A DNA stretch of 40,579 nt from Candidatus Altimarinota bacterium (lineage in GTDB: Bacteria > Patescibacteriota > Gracilibacteria > BD1-5 > UBA2023). The number at the start of each line of letters is the position of its first letter. The first letter of the stretch is position 1. Positions 1-12,400 of this stretch are shown here, in pieces. Below the pieces are notes generated by a model. That model searched no databases. It saw nothing but the letters and a program-made list of their open reading frames with translations, and was not told the DNA's origin. The position numbers and the translations under genes are program-made. The stretch spans positions 15,582 through 56,160 of the forward strand of contig JALQWG010000009.1 in assembly GCA_023260135.1 (NCBI GenBank). The letters run 5' to 3'.

Positions 1-1
1 T

Positions 2-1369
<1,368 letters not shown>

Positions 1370-1459
1370 TTATTGCTTTTCTCCCACTTTTCCTCATAAT
1401 CAGACAAGTTTTGTGGTTTCTGTATTTTTCATTGTTAACTATTAACTCTTCATTGTCCT

Positions 1460-1612
1460 ATGTCCCACCGACCTGCCCTCCCACCACATCTCGCCGACGA
1501 TGAGGAGCTCGAAAATCTACAGAAGCAGTTCTCGAAGATATGACCTCAGTGACCGAGCAAATACGGACCAGGTGGTCGTCGTATCGCCAAGGCCCGAGGG
1601 AGAAAAAAATAG
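1460..1612 (+). CDS. Small basic Gly/Pro-rich protein (50 aa), unknown
   Basis: ATG at 1460 to TAG at 1610-1612, 50 residues, with two UGA codons read as Gly. The N-terminal half is acidic (LADDEELENL). The C-terminal half is Gly/Pro-rich and strongly basic, with a core of the form K-I-G-x-x-G-x-S-K-Y-G-x-G-G followed by an Arg/Lys tail. The next gene (1669-1869) has the same layout and a near-identical core, so the two look like diverged relatives. No Shine-Dalgarno is seen. Because the shared glycines are partly written as UGA, standard-code gene finders would miss both. Function unknown; the basic tail would fit nucleic-acid binding. Confidence 0.6.
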
Positions 1613-1668
1613 TTCACTTGCGAAAGTGTCCTATTTTTCTATAATCAGAACCAACTAATACTCATACT

Positions 1669-1869
1669 ATGACAACCCCAGAGACAGACCTCGAAGACGA
1701 GGAACAGACACCAGAGACAGATACTGCAGAGATCAAGCGTATACCTCCGACGGGACCCAAGGTATCTCGATTCGGATGAGCAGGAGCGAGCAAGTTCGGC
1801 AAGTGAGCAACAGCGTTCAATCCTCCGAACAAGCAACGTCCAGGACGGGCCGCTGGACGAGGCAGATAA
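1669..1869 (+). CDS. Small Gly/Arg-tailed protein (66 aa), unknown
   Basis: ATG at 1669 to TAA at 1867-1869, 66 residues, with two UGA codons read as Gly. The first 22 residues are very acidic (Glu/Asp/Thr). A core R-F-G-G-A-G-A-S-K-F-G-K-G follows, resembling the core of the preceding 50-residue protein, and then a Pro/Asn/Arg-rich tail ending in an RGR-type sequence. The stop lies 12 bases before the mntP start, so co-transcription with mntP is likely. I do not recognise a family. The acidic head with a Gly/Arg tail resembles small RNA- or DNA-binding proteins, but that is only a resemblance. Confidence 0.65.
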
Positions 1870-1881
1870 TCCACATATTCC

Positions 1882-2445
1882 ATGAGTCTCATAACCACAC
1901 TCCTCCTCGCACTCTCTGTATCGGCAGATGCATTTGCCGTATCAGTGGGTACAGGTATATCTGAGAAAAAAATCCGAACCCAAGATGCCATGAAAATGGC
2001 GTTTTCTTTTGGATTTTTCCAGGCGATGATGCCTATCATCGGATTCGGTGTTGCGAGTATGTTCGCAGCTACTATCGAGAGATATGATCACTGGATAGCA
2101 TTCGGACTCCTCGGATATATCGGTGCCAATATGGCATATGAGGGGTACAAGTGAGATGATGAAGAGGTGACAACCAAAAACATCTTCGGACTCAGATCAC
2201 TCATCATCCTCGGTATCGCGACAAGTATCGACGCACTTGCCGTCGGCGTATCTCTCACAGCTACGACGGACGATATATTCCTCCCTGCTCTCTGTATCGG
2301 GGTGGTGACTTTTATCACGTCATTCATCGGTATCGAGTTCGGCAAGAAGTGGTGAGAACAGATAGGAAAAAACGCAGAGATAATCGGCGGACTCATACTC
2401 ATCGGTATCGGAACCAAGATACTCATATCGCACCTCATGGCATAA
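1882..2445 (+). CDS. mntP: MntP-type manganese efflux pump
   Basis: 187 residues from ATG 1882 to TAA 2443-2445, almost the length of E. coli MntP (188). The protein consists of about six hydrophobic helices in two halves. Each half has the family's conserved Asp-containing helix: SADAFAVSVG near residue 15 and SIDALAVGVSL near residue 115. Two UGA codons supply glycines in the cytoplasmic loop between the halves and after FGKKW. Known family members export Mn(II) through the inner membrane. The stop overlaps the next start (TAATG), so mntP and the following metalloprotease gene are translationally coupled. No riboswitch or Mn-box is visible upstream. Confidence 0.9.
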
Positions 2446-3047
2446 TGGACTACACCCTTATCCGTTCATCCCGTCGTACATTGGCTATCCAGATAGATAG
2501 GTCTGGTACACTCATTGTTCGTGCTCCCAGACTCTATCCTGTATATCTCATCGAGCGTTTTATCGAGAGCAAAAAATCCTGGATACAAAAACATATCGAA
2601 AAAGCAGAAGACAGAAAACAAAAGACAGAACAAAAAGAATACTCAGAGGCAGAAGTCCATGAGATGAAAAAAAGACTCATGGAATATCTCAGAGTGAGGG
2701 TTCCTGAACTCTGGGAATGAAGATGACTCCCAAAATACACCAGCATAAAAATCACCAAGTCTGAACGGAGGTGGTGAAGCTGTAGTGGGAAGAATTGACT
2801 CTGCTTTAGTTATAGACTGGCGGAGTGACTCAATATTCCTCCCCTTGTAGGGGAGGCTAGGTGGGGTATTTCGACAGTACCCCCTCCAACTCCCCCTAAG
2901 AGAGGGAGAGAATTCATCGACGCTGTCATCGTCCACGAACTTGCACACCTGAGAGAGAAACATCACCAACCCAAATTCTGGAACCTCGTCTACTCGATGA
3001 TGCCAGAGTATGAATCCATCATGCGCGAGAAAAAAATTGACTGATAA
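2445..3047 (+). CDS. YgjP/DUF45-type zinc metalloprotease with a repeat-derived insertion
   Basis: 200 residues, starting at the ATG that overlaps the mntP stop and ending at TAA 3045-3047. The fold markers of the YgjP (DUF45, WLM-like) family are all present: the ITKSERRWGSCS motif near residue 107, the HELAH zinc helix near residue 162, and a downstream HH-QPKFW segment supplying the third ligand. Six or so UGA codons read as Gly, including the Gly of RWGSC. Residues about 131-156 have no counterpart in the family. They are encoded by a palindromic repeat also found in moxR and sit just before the HELAH helix. Substrate unknown. The active site is complete, so I consider the gene functional. 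Confidence 0.85.
2837..2911. repeat. Dispersed palindromic element, type A, copy 1 (inside the metalloprotease gene)
   Basis: A GC-rich element with inverted ends: TCCCCTTGTAGGGGAGG on the left, CTCCCCCTAAGAGAGGGAGA on the right. A second copy with the same order of blocks is at 21897-21969 in moxR. It is read in frame as a Pro/Gly-rich peptide beginning PPLVGE, the same frame as in moxR. It contains no stop under either code. Confidence 0.85.
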
Positions 3048-3056
3048 AAAAACTAT

Positions 3057-3062
3057 GTATAA
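3057..3062 (+). promoter_or_regulatory. -10 box (TATAAT) placed for a leaderless transcript
   Basis: A perfect TATAAT seven bases upstream of the lipoprotein ATG. At the usual -10 to start distance, transcription would begin at or next to the ATG. No clear -35 hexamer is seen. Confidence 0.45.
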
Positions 3063-3070
3063 TTCAGTCT

Positions 3071-3529
3071 ATGAACTGAACTCGTAATCCATCTGGACAT
3101 ATACAAAAAGCTCTTGCTATAATTGGTGCCTCAGTTGCACTATCTACGCTCCCTGGTTGTACAGTATTTTCAGAGAGGGTCGAGTCAGTTATGTCAGTGA
3201 ATAGAGTAAAAGATGCACTCAAGGAACTGATACAAAAAACAAAAATAAGCTACAATGGCAAGGAACATAACTTTCCAAATGATGCAATAATAGATTGACC
3301 AGACAAAGATGGTATCTACACTATCTCGTCAGATAAACTCAAAAAAGTAACAAGAGATACTTTCCGGTTTGATGAAAATCTCAACTTTCTAACTCAACAG
3401 ATAACTATCAGAATAGATTCATTTGATTTTCTTACTACAACCATTATGCAGGCAAGATTCTGAATCAAAGATTGAGATATATGTTCAATAAGCTATAAGG
3501 ATGGCGTACTTCATATAGAAAAAATATAA
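3071..3529 (+). CDS. Putative lipoprotein, unknown (152 aa)
   Basis: ATG 3071 to TAA 3527-3529, 152 residues, with four UGA codons as Gly. The N terminus has a basic start, a hydrophobic stretch (ALAIIGASVALS) and a lipobox-like TLPGC with Cys30 as the likely lipidated residue. The mature part is a small, mixed-charge domain with no motif I know. A TATAAT at 3057-3062 stands seven bases before the ATG, which would make the transcript leaderless. A bidirectional terminator follows immediately. The upstream ATG at 3055 gives only a ten-codon frame and was not used. Confidence 0.7.
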
Positions 3530-3557
3530 AAATCCTCCAATTTCTGGAGGATTTTTG
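3528..3557. terminator. Bidirectional rho-independent terminator
   Basis: AAATCCTCCA, a five-base loop, then TGGAGGATTTTT. The A-rich and T-rich flanks make it work for both converging genes, the lipoprotein (+) and the Kazal protein (-). Confidence 0.85.
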
Positions 3558-3558
3558 A

Positions 3559-4284
3559 TTAATTCGCACTCGCGAGGATATCTGAGACAATTTTTTGGAT
3601 TTTTGGATCATCAACAGTATTTGTGACATAGACGATTCCCTTTTCTGTTTTTACTGACTCAGTTGATGGAGGATTGGCTGGTTCTGTAGTATAGTACCAT
3701 ACACGTACAGGTGCGGTATCAAAATTCTCTATACTCGCTGCATCGAGCCCTATCGCCATAGCATGGCTCGCACCATCACGTGCGCCTGGTGCCTGATAGT
3801 ATGCGTAGTTGGGGAATGAGAACCCATATCCGAGACGAGTATTGGAATAGACATGATACTTACCAGTGTTGGTATAGTCCTCAGTCGAGCTCATAGGAGT
3901 ATCAGGATTCTCAGTATTCATATCTTGGCTCGGGAGCCCTGTCGGAGTATTAGTATTAGCACATTCCCCCTCTGATGCTACGATAGTTTTCGCTGCGTTC
4001 GCCATACATGTATTCCCGTAGGTTTTACCATCAGCACCACAGACTGGACGGTATTCTTTGGTACAGAATACTGGACTCTCATCGAGCGAGAGACTTGAGT
4101 CTTTTTCTCATGTAGGACGAACGATATCTATCTTCTGCCCCTCAGGAAGAGAAGTCGAGTGTATCATACGAGATGGAAAACTAAAGAGCACCTCTGCAAC
4201 CAATACAACGACAAGCATAGAGACTGCACCGATGAGGAGATCCTGGTTATAGCAAGATGAGATTTTTGAGATTGTTTTTTTCAT
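3559..4284 (-). CDS. Membrane-anchored Kazal-type protease-inhibitor domain protein
   Basis: 241 residues on the minus strand; the ATG at 4284 was chosen because it places a lysine-rich start before a single membrane helix (about residues 15-36). One UGA (Gly) follows the VRPT stretch. Residues 74-108 form a four-cysteine Kazal domain: Cys74, PVCG (Cys82), DGKTYGNTC (Cys93) and EGEC (Cys108). Kazal domains inhibit serine proteases by offering a substrate-like loop after the second Cys. The C-terminal 130 residues start with a Thr/Asn/Pro-rich linker, then a domain with a 'GYGFSFPNY' segment. The topology puts the inhibitor outside the cell, where it could blunt proteases of a host or prey. 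Target unknown. Confidence 0.8.
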
Positions 4285-4346
4285 GAGGAAAATATTAAGA
4301 GATATAGAATGATTGTCGGCGAAAGTGATAAAAAAGCAAGGAAAAA

Positions 4347-5009
4347 TTATCCCCACACAATCCCCTGCTGCCCCTGTCACTCCAGATACTGATTCGTCCG
4401 AGAGAACGGCTTGGAGCCGAAGAATCAGTTATGAGCAGAAAATGGGCTCGGATGCGGTGATGTGATGATGTGATGCTTCGTCTCGTCTATGAGAGACTTC
4501 TTGGCGATGGCATAGTTCCCCCAGAGGATGAATACGACTCATTCTCTTTTTTCAGATAGTGCCCCGATAGCTGCATCAGTGAAGTTCTCCCATCACATCT
4601 TCTGATGACTCGCAGGTTCTCATTCCCGGACAGTGAGGACAGCATTCAGGAGGAGAACCCCCTGCTCTGCCCAGTCAGTGAGATCTGTCTTGGTACGACT
4701 AATTCCTAGGTCAGACTGGAGTTCCTTGAATATATTTTTGAGGCTCGGTTGTGCCTTGGTTCCGTCAGGGATAGAAAAAGACAGACCCATAGCAGCACCT
4801 GCTGTATGATATGGATCTTGCCCGAGAATCACTACCTTCACACTGTCAAATGGAGTAGTATCAAATGCTCGGAATATGTTTTTCCCTTCCGGAAAACATC
4901 GTTTTTGTGAATATTCACTTTTTACGAACTCTGTGAGCGATGTCCAGTAGGGTTTCTCAAATTCAGAGGCAAGTGCCTGATGCCAGGATGGATGGATTTT
5001 GATGGTCAT
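4347..5009 (-). CDS. ung: Uracil-DNA glycosylase, family 1
   Basis: 220 residues (E. coli Ung 229), ATG 5009 to TAA 4347. The water-activating motif GQDPYH is at residues 63-68 and the DNA-intercalation motif HPSP followed by HNGFFG is near residue 186. Five UGA codons in the C-terminal 90 residues are read as Gly; under the standard code the protein would stop before the catalytic HPSP motif. It removes uracil from DNA in base-excision repair. The 62 bases between it and the Kazal gene hold no terminator, so the two may be co-transcribed. Confidence 0.93.
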
Positions 5010-5044
5010 ATATCTCTATTGTAGGGAAAACTGGATTTTTTCAA

Positions 5045-5080
5045 TAAAAAATCCCACACCTGACCGTATGGGATTTTTAT
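5045..5080 (-). terminator. Rho-independent terminator of rpoC
   Basis: AAAAATCCCA, a loop of about twelve bases, TGGGATTTTT, with flanking A/T runs. It lies 25 bases downstream of the rpoC stop on the minus strand. Confidence 0.8.
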
Positions 5081-5103
5081 TAAAGCTTGTAACAAATACT
5101 GAA

Positions 5104-8100
5104 TTACACGAGACTCGTACTAGCAGTCGTGATCTCGAGTTCACCGTATTCCTCAGAGTATGACTCATCTCCATCACTTGCATGTGAGAAGAACTCACCA
5201 ACATCACGATTGTTTTCGAAGTAGTTGAGTGTTGGGATGAGGCGTCCGATAATAACGTTTTCCTTGAGTCCATCGAGATAGTCGATCTTGCGTGATGTCG
5301 ATGCATCGACGAGTACACGAACTGTCTCTTGGAACGATGCTGCAGAGAGCCATGAGTCTGTGAAGAGTGATATCTTCGTGAGACCGAGGAGGAGTTCCAC
5401 ACCGATTGCCTCTGCGAGACCATTCTTCGCGAGTTCACGGTTTTCCTTGCGGAAGCGGATCACATCGACGATGTCTCCAGGGAAGAATGATGAATCTCCA
5501 GCATTGGTAATCTTGATCTTCGAGAACATCTGACGAACGATGACTTCGATATGTTTCGCATTCACCGTCTGACCCTGTGAAGAGTAGATTTCCTTGATAT
5601 CTGATACGATATAGAGTTCTGTTGCGAGTGTACCAGCAACATCCATGAGTGACTGGATATTGATATGTCCTTCTGTGAGCTTGGTACCGATTTTTACAGC
5701 ATCCCCAGCCTTCACGAGAATATTGCGACCTGCAGGAACTTCGTATGCTACCTTTTCTGGGATGAGATCCTCGATAGTTACAACTGTATCAGTCACTTTG
5801 ATAACACGACCAGCATGTGTTGTCTGGATCTTCTGTTTTGATTCCTTGGATTTTCCGATGATCTGCTTCGCTTCAACTGTATCACCTTTGGCAACCGTGA
5901 GCTTCATAGTATCATCAGAGATGTAGTATTCACGTACCTGCTTGTCTGTTGCTTCGAGTTCCATATGTACAGTACTTCCTTCTGATTCGATATGGAGTAC
6001 CTTGGCATTGAACGGAGCAATCTCAGCGAGGTATTTTGGATTGCGTGCTTCGAAGAGCTCCTCAACACGCGAGAGACCCGCGGTGATATCAATACCTTCC
6101 TTCGCAACTCATCCTGAGTGGAATGTACGCATCGTGAGCTGAGTACCTGGTTCACCGATCGACTGAGCAGCGATAATACCCACTGGAGTACCAATCTTGG
6201 CAATATCTGAAGTAGCAAGATCAAGTCCATAACACTTCTGACATACACCTTCTTCTGTCTCACACGTGAGAACAGAACGAACTGATACACGCTTGGCACT
6301 TGATTCGAGGATAGTGCGGAGAATCTCCTTGGTGATGAGAGTTCCTGCTGGAACTACCTCTTTTCCTGATTCATCGAGAACATCTGCACTCGTGAATTTT
6401 CCAAAAATCTTGTTCTCAAATGTATCACCGAAGAGTGTTTTTCCTTCGTCACGATCGAATGCTTCTGAGTGAAGCGTACCACAATCATGCTCGCGAACGA
6501 GAATATTCTGTGCTGCATCTACGAGACGACGAGTGAGGTATCCTGACTGGGCTGTCTTGAGGGCTGTATCGGCCTTACCCTTACGTCCACCGTGTGTCGC
6601 GATGAAGTACTCGAGCGTAGAGAATCCTTCCTTGAGGTTTGATTTGATTGGGAGTTCGATAGTTTTACCAGTTGGTGATACCACGAGACCCTTCATACCA
6701 CAGAGTTGTGTCACGTTACCCCAGTTACCACGGGCACCAGAGTCCACGAGGTTAAAAATTGGATTCTTCGGATCAAAGTTCTTTTTCATCTCTTTTTCGA
6801 TGCGAGACTTGACCGCTGACCAGATCTGGAGTGACTGGAGGTAACGCTCATCATCTGTGAGGAGACCATTCCAGTATGCCTTTCCGATTTCCTTGATTTT
6901 CTCTTCACCTTCTGATACGAAGTCGTATTTTTCTTCTGGGATATGCATATCAAAAGCTGATACCGTAAGTCCAGAGAGAGTTGCATACTTGAATCCGAGT
7001 GCCTTGATCGCATCAGCGAGGAACGCTGTACGCTCACCACCGAGGATATCGAACGAGCGAGAGAGGATTTTTTTGGCTCCACTCTTACCTACTGTCTCGT
7101 TAACATAGCGGAGTTCTGTTGGGAGTGTCTCATTGAATATGAATCGACCGTATGTTGTATCGATGATTTTTCCGTCGATACGGAGCTTGATCGGAGTATG
7201 GAGTGTGATAACACCATTCTCGTAGGCTGCGAGAGCATCTTCACCACTTGCATAGACGAGTTTTGCTTCTCCGGCATCGATCTTGGTGAGGTAGTAACAT
7301 CCGAGAATCATATCCTGAGATGGTGCTACGATTGGCTCACCATTTGATGGGTTGAGCATGTTTTTTGACGTCACCATGAGGTTCGCTGCTTCTGCCTGAG
7401 CCTCCATCGTGAGTGGGAGGTGTACTGCCATCTGGTCTCCGTCGAAGTCCGCGTTGAACGCTGTACAACAGAGTGGGTGGAGACGGATCGCCTTACCGTC
7501 GATAAGTACTGGGCGGAATGCCTGGATACCAAGACGGTGGAGCGTCGGAGCACGGTTGAGTAGAACGTATTTTCCTTCGATTACTTCATCGAGTGCATCC
7601 CATACTTCTTTTGTCTTTTCTTCGATTGTTTTTTCTGCATGTTTTACATTGTATGCCTGCTCTGTCTCGATGAGACGTCCGATGACGAACGGCTTGAAGA
7701 GTGTGAGAGCCATTGATTTTGGGAGACCACACTCGTTCATCGCGAGACCAGGACCTACGACGATAACCGAACGACCAGAGTAGTCAACACGCTTACCGAG
7801 GAGATTCTGACGGAAGCGGCCTTGCTTACCCTTGAGGATATCTGCGAGAGACTTGAGTTTTTTCTTGGTTGCTGTTGTGTAACCAGGACGATTCGAGCGG
7901 ACATCACCATTTACAAGCATATCGACTGCTTCTTGGAGCATACGTTTCTCGTTCTTGAGGATGACCTCTGGAGCACCGAGCTCAGAGAGCTTGCGGAGAC
8001 GATTGTTACGGTTGATAACACGACGATAGAGGTCGTTGAGATCAGACGAGGCAAAGCGTCCACCATCAAGCTGGATCATCGGACGGAGATCTGGAGGGAG

Positions 8101-9111
8101 GATCTGGAGTGCCTCGAGGATAAAATTCTCAGGACGCTGACCAGACTTAAAAAGTGATGAAGCGAGCTTGAGCTTTTGGAGAATCTTCTTGTGCTTAGAC
8201 TTTGGAGAAGTTTTCAGTTCTGCCTGTTCACGTTCGATAAATGTCTTGAGATCTACGCGTTCGAGAAGGAGCTTGAGATACTCTGCACCAGTTCCACCCT
8301 TGAATACGTGTGGGAATTTTTCATAGAGAACACGGTAGTCGAGCTCACCGATAACCTCTGCTTCACGGAGTGACTTGAGGAGATCCTTGAGCTTGTTGTA
8401 TTCTGTATCGAGTTCATCGAGCTTTGATGTGTGCATCATCTCGAGTTCATGGAATTCTTTTTTACTGATTTCCTTGGCTTCGAGCTTGAGCGTGAGATCA
8501 TTCATTGTCTGCTGGAGATCACGCTGCATATTAATCTTCTGATTCTTGTATGCATTGTCGAGCTCTGCGAGTGCCTCATCACGCTTGTCTTCGTATACAT
8601 CAGTGATGATGTATGATGCGAAGTAGATAACCTGCTCGAGTTTTTTTACTGAGATATCGAGCATGAGACCAATACGAGATGGAACTGACTTGAGGTACCA
8701 GATATGTGCTACTGGAGCTGCGAGTTCGATGTGACCAGTACGCTGGCGACGAACCTGAGAAGTCGTAACTTCTACACCACAACGTTCACAGACAACACCT
8801 TTGTAACGGATGCGCTTGTATTTACCACACGCACACTCGTAGTTCTTGCGTGGACCAAAAATCTGCTCACAGAAGAGCCCTCCACGCTCTGGACGCTGAG
8901 TACGGTAGTTGATAGTCTCAGAGATGAGTACCTCACCGTATGAGAGCCCGCGGACATCATCACGGCTCGCGAGTCCTACGGAGATAGCCGCGAGATTATC
9001 GAGGTTTTTTCCGACTGTTATATCACGCTTTCCAGCATGTTTTCCGATCTGAGAATAGTCGGTGATCTTGTCATTGAGAAAATTTTCAAGATCTTTTGTC
9101 ATTGGGAACAT
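5104..9111 (-). CDS. rpoC: RNA polymerase beta' subunit
   Basis: 1335 residues from ATG 9111 to TAA at 5104. Visible landmarks are the N-terminal zinc ribbon (CACGK...CERCG, about residues 72-92), the catalytic NADFDGDQMAVH (about 545-556) with the three Mg-binding aspartates, and the second zinc site (Cys near 875 plus CETEEGVCQKC near 950). The bridge-helix/trigger-loop part follows. There is exactly one in-frame UGA, at 6109-6111, giving Gly1001 in TMRTFHSG-G-VA, a position that is glycine in essentially all RpoC. This is the cleanest proof of the code. The protein joins RpoB in the transcription core enzyme. Confidence 0.98.
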
Positions 9112-9156
9112 AGAAGTAGGGTTAAAAGTTTATAAAGTTACAGGTTGTAGGCATCC

Positions 9157-9253
9157 GTCATTTCGAGCGACGGCGATAGCCAGAGTCGAGAAATCTTGCC
9201 CTGTATTTTTGGAGCAGGATTCCTCCATTCCGCTACGCTCCAGTCGAAATGAC
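9157..9253. repeat. Dispersed palindromic element, type B, in the rpoB-rpoC spacer
   Basis: Bounded by perfect inverted ends GTCATTTCGA and TCGAAATGAC, with a GAGAAATCTTGCCC block inside. The moxR gene holds a matching partial copy (GGGCAAGATTTCTC and GTCGAAATGACAG, 22087-22152). Here it is non-coding. Confidence 0.8.
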
Positions 9254-9280
9254 AGAAACCATACGGACTTTATCACTTTT

Positions 9281-9360
9281 ACCTTCGTATCCACCTAGGC
9301 GGAAGAGTTCATGAGAGAAAAACTGAGTTTCTCTTTCTCTTGGTAAAAACCATACGAAGG
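9281..9360. other. Imperfect long inverted repeat in the rpoB-rpoC spacer
   Basis: ACCTTCGTATCC at the left and CCATACGAAGG at the right form outer arms (one mismatch). Inside are a CCACCTAGGCGG palindrome and a GAGAAA...TTTCTC hairpin. It lacks a clear U tract in either direction. With the type B element and TTAACAATTA direct repeats at 9384-9413 it fills the 298-base gap. It could be a processing or attenuation site; nothing proves it. Confidence 0.45.
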
Positions 9361-9409
9361 AAGTGGCGGGATGTAGGGTAATTTACAATTAACAATTATA
9401 AATTAACAA

Positions 9410-12400
9410 TTATTCTTTATCTTCTTCGATAATGCTCGTTGTGACTGGAGCGTCTGCATCAACTACTTCTGCTTCTGGTACATCGACTTCGACATCGAAT
9501 TGTCCTTCGAGCTTTTCGAGTTCTGCATAGCGATCCTTCATCATGTTTTCGAGAGCTGTGACTTCCTCTGCATCGAGAAGATCGATATTGAGGTTGAGTG
9601 CCTGGAGCTCACGGAGGAGTACATTGAATGATTCTGGAACATTTGGACGACGAATCTTCTTTCCCTTCACGATTGCTTCGTAGAGCTGTGTACGACCATT
9701 GATATCATCTGACTTCACTGTGAGCATCTCCTGGAGGATATTGGCTGCACCATAACCCTCGAGCGCCCACACTTCCATCTCTCCGAGACGCTGACCACCA
9801 TTCTGAGCCTTACCTCCGAGTGGTTGTTGTGTTACCATAGAGTATGGACCGACAGAACGTGCATGGATCTTGTCTTCTACGAGGTGGTGGAGCTTGAGCA
9901 TATACTTGACTCCGACCATTGTCTTTTCCTTAAATGGTTCACCAGTTTTTCCGTTGTAGAGCTGGACTTTTCCATCTGCTGGTATCCCTGCCTGTTGCAT
10001 GAGCTCTGATATCTGGTCTGTTGTGAGACCATTGAGGATAGGAGTTGCAACCTTGATACCGAGAGCGCGAGCAGCACCACCGAGGTGTGTCTCGAGGACT
10101 TGTCCGATGTTCATACGAGAGATAACACCGAGTGGATTGAGTATGATATCTACTGGAACTCCATTCTCATCGAATGGCATATCCTCAACTGGAACGATAC
10201 GAGAGACGATACCCTTGTTACCGTGGCGTCCTGCCATCTTATCACCAACCTCGATCTTGCGAGTCTGTGCGATGTAGACCTTTACCTGGAGGAATACTCC
10301 TGTAGGGAGATTGTCTCCATCCTCACGACGGAGTACGTGTGTTGCGATGACCTTACCACCTGAACCTGCTGGGAGGATGAGTGATGAGTCTTTTACATCC
10401 TTGGACTTGTCACCGAAGATAGCTCGGAGGAGACGCTCTTCTGGAGAGAGTTCGACCTCACCCTTTGGTGTGACCTTACCGACGAGGATATCACCTGCGC
10501 GGACGTAGGCACCAGTACGAACGATACCATTTTCATCGAGATCCTTGAGCTTCTGTGTAGAGACATTCGGGATATCATTGGTAATCTGTTCAGGACCGAG
10601 CTTGGTCTCGCGGACATCCATAGTGTATTCGTTGATATGAACAGACGTGAAGTAGTCACGTTCCATAACATTCTCAGAGATGATGATCGCATCTTCGTAG
10701 TTGTATCCTTCCCATGGCATATATGCCACACGGAGATTGCGTCCTACTGCGAGTTCACCATTGTCGATAGACTGACCGTCAGCGAGAATCTGACCCTTTT
10801 CTATCTTTTCTCCTGTGTGAACACGTGCCCACTGGTGGATGAGCATATCGTGGTTCGAGCGCTCAAATGTACGGAGTGGATATGTCTGCTTCTTTCCGTT
10901 ATCGTAGAGGACTGAGATATGCTTGGCATCAACACCGATGATCTCACCAGATTCCTCTGCCTTGATCACGTATCCTGAACCTTCACCAATAACACGCTCC
11001 ATACCTGTACCGACAACTGGAGCCTCAGCGCGAACGAGTGGAACTGCCTGACGCATCATGTTCGTTCCCATCTCGGCACGAGTCGCATCGTCATGCTCGA
11101 GGAATGGAATGAGCGTAGTTGTCTCACTCATGAGTTGCTTCGGAGAGATATCGATATGTGTTACCTCACGGACGTATGCAACTGTTGCTTCTGATGCCTT
11201 GCGAGCAGAGAGACGAGTTTCTGTAAAGTTCCCGAATTCATCTGTCTTCGTATTCGCTTCCGCGATGACGAGGTCACGTTCTTCGTTCGCATCGAAGTAC
11301 TGGTGGTCATTCGTGAGGAATCCACGAACCTCGATATCTTCTGATTTTACTTTTTTTGCTACTTCGGCCGCGAGTTCTGCTGTGATAAGTGTCTTTTCTG
11401 GAACGATTACTTTTCCCTTCTCATCTACGATATCTGTGAGAGATATACGATTGACGAGAGCCTTACCATCATTTTTTACTGTATGTCCTATGATACGGAA
11501 TGGAGTCGTGATGAATCCATACTTATCGACACGAGCATATGATGAGAAGTGGAGTACGAGACCGATGTTCGGTCCTTCTGGTGTGGCAATCGGACAGATA
11601 CGTCCATACTGTGTTGGGTGTACGTCACGAACCTCGAACGATGCACGTTCACGTGTGAGACCTCCGACACCGAGCGCTGTTACACGACGCTTATGGGCGA
11701 GTTCTGAGAGTGGATTGGATTGATCCATGAATTGTGAGAGCTGGTTCGTACCGAAGAATTCACGCATCACAGCAATCATCGGACGAGAGTTGATGAATGT
11801 TCCTGGAACAGCATCCTCTAGGTCAGCGATGATAGTCATACGATCCTTGGCGATCTTTTCCATACGTGCGAGACCCACCTTGACCTTGTCGTAGACGAGC
11901 TCACCAACTGAACGAACACGACGATTCTCGAGGTGATCGATATCATCAGCAAAAAATCCTGTACGACCATCACAGAGTGAGAGAAGATACTTGAGTCCGT
12001 AGAGGAAGTCCTGAGCAATGAGGAACATCTCAGATTCTGGAGTGTCTACAGCACTCTTGTGCTCGCTGAATTTCTTTGAGAGCTTGCGGTTGGTCTTGAT
12101 ACGCGCAACTGCACCGAGTTCGAATTTTTTTGGATCATAAAAAGTCGTCTGGAAGAGCTGCTCAACACGCTCATCAGTACCGAGATCTCCTGGACGGAGA
12201 AGCTTGTAGATAGCATAGAGTGCCTCCATTCGAGTTTTTGTCTTGTCTTTTTCGAGAGTTGGAGCGATATGCTTGGTAATCCACTCATCTTCACCCTGGA
12301 ACATATTGAGGATGTCGGCATCAGATTCGTATCCCCACGCACGGAGAAGCACTGATACTGGGATTTTTCTCTTCTTATCGATTTTTACATTGATAACACC

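Noticed and set aside
11058-11723. A 221-codon open frame on the plus strand opposite rpoB
   Set aside because: It is antisense to a strongly conserved part of rpoB, has no motif, and long antisense frames are expected opposite this codon usage.
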